A DNA stretch of 64,000 nucleotides. Source: Rubrivivax sp. (GTDB taxonomy: Bacteria; Pseudomonadota; Gammaproteobacteria; Burkholderiales; Burkholderiaceae_C). The position numbers were made by a program, and so were the translations under genes. The notes under the pieces were generated by a model, which was not told the DNA's origin, did not search any database, and worked only from the letters and a program-made list of their open reading frames with translations. The stretch is from assembly GCA_030680415.1 (NCBI GenBank), contig JAUXVE010000079.1:1-64000 (forward strand), written 5' to 3'. Below, one piece after another: positions 58,908-64,000 of the stretch; positions within the stretch are counted from its first letter, which is position 1, and each line of letters starts with the position of its first letter.

Positions 58908-58925
58908 GCCCTCGCACGCGAGGGC
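58908..58925. terminator. Hairpin between the barstar region and rsmA
   Basis: GCCCTCGC/GCGAGGGC is a perfect 8-bp stem with a 2-bp loop, 12 bp behind the rsmA stop on the minus strand. It has no long T tract on either side. Confidence 0.5.
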
Positions 58926-58936
58926 TCCTTGCTTTG

Positions 58937-59713
58937 CTACGCCCGCGCCGCGCGCGCCAGCGCCAGATACTCGGCCACCGGCACCTCCTCGGCGCGGCGC
59001 TGCAGGTCGAAGGGCAGGGTGATGCCCTCGGCTTCCAGCCAGCGTCCCAGCGTGTGGCGCAGCAGCTTGCGCCGCTGCGAGAACGCCACCGTCACCAGCG
59101 CCCCCAGGCGGGTGGCGTCGACACCCTCGGTCGCCGGCAGCGGCACCATGCGCACCACGGCCGAGCGCACACGCGGCGGCGGCTCGAAGGCCTCGGGCGG
59201 CACGTCCAGCACCGCAGCGATGCGGTAGCGCCACTGCAGCATCACCGTCAGGCGCCCGTAGTCCTTGTTGCCGGGCGCGGCCGCCATGCGCTCCACCACT
59301 TCCTTCTGCAGCATGAAGTGCTGGTCGGCGACATGGGCCGCGGCGCCCAGCAGGTGAAACAGGATCGGCGTGGAGATGTTGTAGGGCAGGTTGCCCACCA
59401 CCCGCAGCGCTTGTCCGGCGGCGGCGGCCAGCGCGGCAAAGTCGACCTTCAGCACGTCGGCCTCGACCACCACGAGACCGCTCTCGCGCCGCAGCCGTGC
59501 AGCGAGGTCACGATCGAGCTCGATCACCGTGAGCGTGCCGCAACGCTGCCGCAGGGGGTGGGTGAGTGCACCCAGGCCGGGGCCGATCTCGACGATGGCC
59601 TGCCCGGGCTGCGGGTCGATGGCATCGATGATGGCGTCGATGACGCCGGCATCGACCAGGAAGTGCTGGCCGAAGCGCTTGCGGGCCAGATGGCGCCCCG
59701 CACCCGCCGTCAC
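58937..59713 (-). CDS. rsmA: 16S rRNA dimethyladenosine transferase
   Basis: Dimethylates A1518 and A1519 of 16S rRNA. The 258-aa protein shows [11 protein letters not shown], the SAM motif [14 protein letters not shown], the acidic VIELDRDLA, the catalytic [13 protein letters not shown] and the C-terminal [17 protein letters not shown]. The start is GTG 59713, overlapping the surA stop as GTGA, so it is translated with surA. This surA–rsmA order is conserved, although pdxA, often between them, is absent here. Confidence 0.96.
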   Translation of the reverse strand: MTAGAGRHLARKRFGQHFLVDAGVIDAIIDAIDPQPGQAIVEIGPGLGALTHPLRQRCGTLTVIELDRDLAARLRRESGLVVVEADVLKVDFAALAAAAGQALRVVGNLPYNISTPILFHLLGAAAHVADQHFMLQKEVVERMAAAPGNKDYGRLTVMLQWRYRIAAVLDVPPEAFEPPPRVRSAVVRMVPLPATEGVDATRLGALVTVAFSQRRKLLRHTLGRWLEAEGITLPFDLQRRAEEVPVAEYLALARAARA

Positions 59714-61038
59714 TGCGGCGGCTCGCGGAACTCGACGTAGGCCCGCGAGCGCAATTCCTTGGTCCAGTCGAGGTAGGCCTGCTCGAACTTCTGCTCGCGC
59801 AGCACATTGCGCGCCTGCTCGCGCAACTGACTCACGTCCAGCGCCACGTTGCGCCGCTCCAGCACCTGGATCAGGTGCACGCCGAAGCGCGACACCACCG
59901 GCGCCGACAGCCCGCCCACCGGCAGCGCGTCCATCGCCGTCTCGAACTCCGGCACCATGACGCCCGGTGCCGACCAGCCCAGGTCACCGCCGGCCGCGGC
60001 GGAGCCGTCCTCGCTGAACTGCCGCGCGATGTCCTCGAAGGTCTTCGTGCCGCTCTCGATCTGGCGCCGGTACTCGGCCAGCCGCTGCGCCGCCACCGCG
60101 GCCGCAAGCTGCGGCGACGTGCGCAACAGCACGTGGCGTGCCCGCGTCTGCGTTACCTGGTCCAGCGGCTGCTCCTTGCGTTCGAGCACCTTCAGGACAT
60201 GGAAGCCGGCACCGCTGCGCAGCGGCTCGGCGCTCACCTCGCCGGGCTTCAGAGCGCGCGTCGCCTGCAGGAACACGTCGGGCAGCCTGGACGCCGGACG
60301 CAGCCCGATTTCGCCGCCCTTTTGCCGGTTGGCGTCTTCGGAGACCTCGCGCGCCACCGCTTCGAAGGCCTCGCCGGCACGCACCCGCGCCAGCGCCGCC
60401 ATCGCCCGCGCGCGCCGGGCGGCCACGGTGGCCTCGTCGGCGCCTTCAGGCACGGTGACCAGGATCTGCGCCAGGTTGGTCTCGGGGTCGGCGTTGAGCA
60501 GGTTGCGCTGTTGCTCGATGAGCTTGTCGACGTCCTCGTCGCTGATCGCGATGCGCCGGTAGACCTCGCGCTCGCGCAGGCGCTCGATCATCATCTGGTC
60601 GCGCAGGTTGGCACGAAAGCGCCCGTAGTCCATGCCTTCCTCGGTCAGGCGCTGGCGCAGCACGTCCATGCTGATCTGGTTCTGCGCCGCGATGCTCTGC
60701 ACGGCGCGGTCGATCTCGGGTTCGTCGACGCGCATGCCGCTTTCGCGCGCGCTGGTGATGATCACGCGCTCGTCGATGAGCGCGTCGAGCACCTGGCGCC
60801 GCAGATCGCCTTCGGGCGGCATTCGCACACCGCTGCGGCCGCCCTCGGCCAGTGCGCGCTCGACGCGGCGCTGCACTTCGCCGGCGGTGACGAGCTCCTG
60901 GTTGACGATGGCGGCGATGTAGTCGCCGCTGCGCACGCCGCCGCGGTCCTGAGCGGCCGCAGGCAGGCACAGGGCCGGCGCCATGGCTAGCAACAGGGCC
61001 AGCGCCTGGCCTGGCCAGCGAGTAGGGGAATCGGTCAT
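59710..61038 (-). CDS. surA: Periplasmic chaperone SurA
   Basis: Peptidyl-prolyl isomerase and chaperone for outer-membrane proteins. The 442-aa protein has a signal peptide ending CLPAAAQ, an N-terminal chaperone domain ([20 protein letters not shown]), and two parvulin domains ([20 protein letters not shown] and [20 protein letters not shown]). ATG 61038 overlaps the lptD stop as ATGA. It acts on LptD, encoded just upstream, among other clients. Confidence 0.95.
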   Translation of the reverse strand: MTDSPTRWPGQALALLLAMAPALCLPAAAQDRGGVRSGDYIAAIVNQELVTAGEVQRRVERALAEGGRSGVRMPPEGDLRRQVLDALIDERVIITSARESGMRVDEPEIDRAVQSIAAQNQISMDVLRQRLTEEGMDYGRFRANLRDQMMIERLREREVYRRIAISDEDVDKLIEQQRNLLNADPETNLAQILVTVPEGADEATVAARRARAMAALARVRAGEAFEAVAREVSEDANRQKGGEIGLRPASRLPDVFLQATRALKPGEVSAEPLRSGAGFHVLKVLERKEQPLDQVTQTRARHVLLRTSPQLAAAVAAQRLAEYRRQIESGTKTFEDIARQFSEDGSAAAGGDLGWSAPGVMVPEFETAMDALPVGGLSAPVVSRFGVHLIQVLERRNVALDVSQLREQARNVLREQKFEQAYLDWTKELRSRAYVEFREPPQ

Positions 61039-63395
61039 GGGAAAACGGTCTGCCGGTCTTCGAGCGGGGCCGCACCGCGCGAGTCGTCGCGAAGCAGGCG
61101 GTAACCGGGGATATTGTCCTTCAAGACCTTGAGCGGGTTGGATCCGATGCGCGACAGACCCACCAGCTCCAGCTGCACCAGCAGCCGCGTCGTGGCTTCG
61201 CTGCGGCCGGTGGACAGCCGTTCGGCGACGAGGCGGCCGATCCAGCAGCCGGCGTCGTACTCGACGCCGAACACCGCATCGGTGATGCGGCTGTCGTTCA
61301 GGCTGTAGTTCACGCGGCCCACCGAATACAAGGAACCACTGCAGGCACCCCTGCCCTTGCCTGCACTCCTGTAGACCGGCCACTGCCAGCCGAGTTCGAG
61401 CTGCTCGCTCAATCCGCGCGCCAGGCGGTAGGTGGAGCTGAGCGTGCGGTAAGGCCCGGGTGACCAGCGCGCGGCGACGATCGAGCGCACCGCGCGCTGG
61501 AGGTCGGGGCTGTACTGCACCGTCGCGTCCAACGCCCAGCCGGGCAGCACGCTCGTCGAGCCGACCAGCAACAGGTCGGAGAAGCGCTGCGTGAGCGGCT
61601 CGCCGTCGGGCGTGCCGTCGGCCTGCGGCGCCACGCGCTGCGGGCGAAAGAGGTAACGCTGGACGAGCGTGAGGTTGAAGGCCTCGGCACCGCTGGCGGT
61701 GTCGACCAGGCGCGTCGTCACGCCGGCCGTGAGCTGGTGCGCATCGGAGACGCGGTCGACACCGGAGAACGCGTTGGCGGCGTAGATGGAAACGAAGCTG
61801 AAGTCACGCGCCGCCGAGTCGTAGTTGGGGAACTGGCTCTGCGCGCGGTACGGCGTGTTGACGTAGAGCAGCCGCGGCTCGAGCGTCTGCTGCAGCGCGC
61901 GGCCGAAGAACGAAGTGTCGCGTTCGAGTTCCAGCCCGGCATCGATGCTGAAGGTGGGAATCACACGTGAGCCCTGCTGCACGACGGCGACAGCCGGCGC
62001 CGGCTCGTTGCCTTTGAAGTAGCTGGCGGCGTTGACCGACAGCCGCGGCACCAACCACCAGCCCGGTTCGCGCAGCGGCCGGCTGAGGTTGGCTACCAGG
62101 TGCGCGCGGTCGCCCGTGTAGCGCCCGCTGCTTGCCGCCTGGCCGTGCGGCAGCGTGTAGCGATTGACTTCGGTTTCCATTGCGTAGCGCCAGCCGCTCG
62201 TCCCCCCGCCCAGCCGCACGCCGAGTTGCGCGCTGCGTTCATAGGGCGCGGCGATGAAGGAATCCGGCGCCTGCAGGACCTGCCAGCGCAGCGTGCGCAG
62301 ATAGGCCTCGCCCTCGCCAGTGGGCATCTCGAAGGGCCGCTCCAGGGCCAGCCGCAGAGGAAGCAGCCGCGGGGTGAAGCTGCGTCCGGCGTTCGGGAAG
62401 TCCTTCCACCAGTCGTCGTCGGAGACGCGCGCGAGATCGGCACGGTAGACCAGTCCGCCCCGCAACTGCCCCAGGTGCGCCCAGCTCAGCGCCTCGCGCG
62501 AACGACCGGCGATGCGGTCCTGGGGCAGCCACTCGAGCAGCACGTTGCCCTGGTAGGCCGGCTCGAGGTAGCGGAACTCGGTATCCAGACCCAGGCCGCG
62601 GCGTGTGATGATGCGCGGCACGATGGTCGCATCCCGGTTCGGTGCGATGTTCCAGTAATACGGCACCGCAAGCTCGACGCCGCTGCGGTTGTCGATGTTG
62701 ACCGACGGCGGCAGCCAGCCCGACTTGCGCGCATCCGTGAGCGGGAAGCTCAGGATCGGCAGCGCCACGATGGGCGTGCCCAGGAAGCGCAGCACGGCGC
62801 CTTCGGCGATACCTTCGTTGGCGTCGAAGTCGAGTCTGACGCTGCGTGCACGCAGCACCCAGTCCGGCTCCTCGGGGCCGCCACGCGGGCAACTGGTGTA
62901 CGAGGCATTGGTGGCGCGCGAACGGGTTGGGCCCAGGAAGTCGATGCGATCGGCGCGGCCCCCAGCGCCGATCTGGGTGAACTCGTACTCGGGCTCGAGG
63001 AAAAACCCCTCGAAGCGCTGCACGCGCAGCTCGAGCTCGGGCCCGCTGTACACCGCGCCGTCGCGCACCACGCGCACATGGCCGCGTGCGCTGGCCAGAT
63101 CCTGCGGTGTGTCGTAGGACAGTCGATCGGCGTTGATCAGCAGTTCGCCACGGCGGAACTCGACGCGACCCTCGGCCACGGTGGCCAGGTCGGGCTGGCT
63201 GCGAATGCTGTCGGCCTGCAGCACGATGGGCAGGCGGCGCGCCGCTTCGCCGCGGGGCAGCGGCTGCAGCCCGGTGCTGGGCTCCAGCACCACCGCCGCC
63301 GGGCGCGGCGCGCTGGCGGGAAGCGTGTCGTCGCCGCTCGCCATGCCGCCGCTGGCCAGCAGGCTCGCGGCCAGGGCCAGCGGAGTGATTCTCAT
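61035..63395 (-). CDS. lptD: LPS-assembly protein LptD
   Basis: The 786-aa outer-membrane beta-barrel inserts LPS into the outer leaflet with LptE. It has a signal peptide, an N-terminal OstA/jellyroll domain (VLQADSIRSQPDLATVAEGR, VEFRRGELLINADRLSYD) and a long barrel with alternating aromatic strands such as AVPYYWNIAPNRDATIVPRI. The cysteines CP in TSCPRGG and the later Cys pair near YDAGCW fit the disulfides made by DsbA. ATG 63395 is preferred to an upstream start at 63479. It is divergent from amgK. Confidence 0.95.
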   Translation of the reverse strand: MRITPLALAASLLASGGMASGDDTLPASAPRPAAVVLEPSTGLQPLPRGEAARRLPIVLQADSIRSQPDLATVAEGRVEFRRGELLINADRLSYDTPQDLASARGHVRVVRDGAVYSGPELELRVQRFEGFFLEPEYEFTQIGAGGRADRIDFLGPTRSRATNASYTSCPRGGPEEPDWVLRARSVRLDFDANEGIAEGAVLRFLGTPIVALPILSFPLTDARKSGWLPPSVNIDNRSGVELAVPYYWNIAPNRDATIVPRIITRRGLGLDTEFRYLEPAYQGNVLLEWLPQDRIAGRSREALSWAHLGQLRGGLVYRADLARVSDDDWWKDFPNAGRSFTPRLLPLRLALERPFEMPTGEGEAYLRTLRWQVLQAPDSFIAAPYERSAQLGVRLGGGTSGWRYAMETEVNRYTLPHGQAASSGRYTGDRAHLVANLSRPLREPGWWLVPRLSVNAASYFKGNEPAPAVAVVQQGSRVIPTFSIDAGLELERDTSFFGRALQQTLEPRLLYVNTPYRAQSQFPNYDSAARDFSFVSIYAANAFSGVDRVSDAHQLTAGVTTRLVDTASGAEAFNLTLVQRYLFRPQRVAPQADGTPDGEPLTQRFSDLLLVGSTSVLPGWALDATVQYSPDLQRAVRSIVAARWSPGPYRTLSSTYRLARGLSEQLELGWQWPVYRSAGKGRGACSGSLYSVGRVNYSLNDSRITDAVFGVEYDAGCWIGRLVAERLSTGRSEATTRLLVQLELVGLSRIGSNPLKVLKDNIPGYRLLRDDSRGAAPLEDRQTVFP

Positions 63396-63453
63396 GCGGG
63401 GGAGGACGCCTGGGAGGGGGTGGCCACGGCCGGGTTTGTAAAATGAATTATCC

Positions 63454-64000
63454 ATGACGGTTGCCGACACGAAGATCACCTGGGGCGATGGCGCACGCCA
63501 GGCGGCCTTCGAACGCTGGATGGCCGCCGTCGCGCCACGCCATGGCCTGGACCTCGCCAGCCTGGCCCCGGCCTCGGCCGACGCCAGTTTCCGCCGCTAC
63601 CTGCGCGTGACGGCCGTTGCCAGCGGCAGCCTGATCGTGATGGACGCGCCGCCGCCGCAGGAAGACGTACGTGCCTTCGTGCACGTGGCCGGCCTGGCCG
63701 CCGCGGCCGGGCTGCACGCACCGCGCGTGCTGGAGGCCGACGCCGACAACGGCTTCCTGCTGCTCACCGATCTCGGCCGCACGCTCTATCTGGACGCCTT
63801 GCAGATCGCCCCGGCGCCCGAGGCCGACCGCCTGATGCGCGACGCACTGGCGGCCCTGCTGCGCTGGCAGCAGGGCGTGCCGGTGGCCGCGCTGCCGCCC
63901 TTCGATGAAGCCTTGCTGGCGCGCGAGCTGGCGCTGTTCCCCGAGTGGTGCGTGCAGCGCGAGTTCGGTGTCTCGTGGTCCGGCGCCGAGCACGCTGCCT
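63454..64000 (+). CDS. amgK: AmgK-like aminoglycoside-phosphotransferase-fold sugar kinase (C-terminus outside the window)
   Basis: The visible 182 residues have the phosphotransferase fold with an N-terminal LAPASADASFRRYLRV, VMDAPPPQEDVRAFVHVAG, APRVLEADADNGFLLLTDLG and the beginning of the catalytic lobe. It resembles AmgK, the anomeric MurNAc/GlcNAc kinase used in cell-wall recycling. The position divergent from lptD–surA matches that of amgK in other proteobacteria, where murU follows. The catalytic HGD/DFD motifs lie outside the window. ATG 63454. Confidence 0.85.
   Translation, partial: MTVADTKITWGDGARQAAFERWMAAVAPRHGLDLASLAPASADASFRRYLRVTAVASGSLIVMDAPPPQEDVRAFVHVAGLAAAAGLHAPRVLEADADNGFLLLTDLGRTLYLDALQIAPAPEADRLMRDALAALLRWQQGVPVAALPPFDEALLARELALFPEWCVQREFGVSWSGAEHAA

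Overview
The window is about 64 kb of high-GC DNA from a betaproteobacterium. The conserved neighbourhoods point to Burkholderiales, probably the Rubrivivax/Leptothrix-like branch: hpf–ptsN–hprK, fur next to bamE, dapB–exbB–exbD–leuS–lptE–holA, lptD–surA–rsmA divergent from amgK, and thiL–pgpA–pncC. No rRNA, tRNA, CRISPR array, integrase or transposase was recognised.

Layout. (1) 1–9.5 kb is core genome: lptA (cut by the window edge), a Tat-type DsbA, a SPOR protein, argS, a Ser/Thr kinase fused to a cyclic-nucleotide-binding domain, a LysR regulator, a 2-haloacid dehalogenase and malate synthase G (glcB). (2) 9.5–23.7 kb is an accessory island flanked by a direct repeat of roughly 0.8 kb. 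Each copy carries the 3' end of glcB, a small membrane-protein ORF and a decayed second glcB tail. Inside are a DprA-like gene, a broken AlbA_2-type ATP-binding gene and a four-gene minus-strand cassette. In transcription order the cassette is PLD/SNF2 helicase, AlbA_2 (Schlafen-like) protein, a 1172-aa Eco57I-like adenine methyltransferase, and an OLD-like ATPase with a TOPRIM domain. It looks like a restriction-type phage-defence system and is the most interesting part of the window. (3) 23.2–25.8 kb holds nested inverted repeats, a PIN toxin with an XRE/ImmA-IrrE partner, and an antitoxin-like small ORF.

(4) 25.9–38.5 kb: an iron- or spermidine-type ABC importer, HIT protein, DksA-like zinc-finger protein, FAD reductase, lipoprotein cyclophilin, zinc metallopeptidase, M14 carboxypeptidase and a triple-PAS histidine kinase. 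(5) 38.5–44.3 kb: metW–metX, a GST, hpf, ptsN, hprK and fur, with small gene relics between them. (6) 44.3–53 kb: bamE, dapB, exbB/exbD, leuS, lptE, holA, then on the minus strand a 2-hydroxyacid dehydrogenase, pncC and pgpA. (7) 53–64 kb: thiL, a decayed two-component pair (kinase largely deleted, regulator phospho-acceptor Asp replaced by Asn), malic enzyme maeB, a tandem hairpin array, a barnase/barstar-type RNase and inhibitor pair, rsmA–surA–lptD and the start of amgK.

Envelope biogenesis is a recurring theme (LptA, LptD, LptE, SurA, BamE, DsbA, ExbB/D, AmgK). GlcB and MaeB connect C4 and glyoxylate metabolism. Many adjacent genes overlap by ATGA/GTGA/TTGA, so translational coupling is common here. 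Almost all long reading frames antisense to these genes are shadows caused by high GC.
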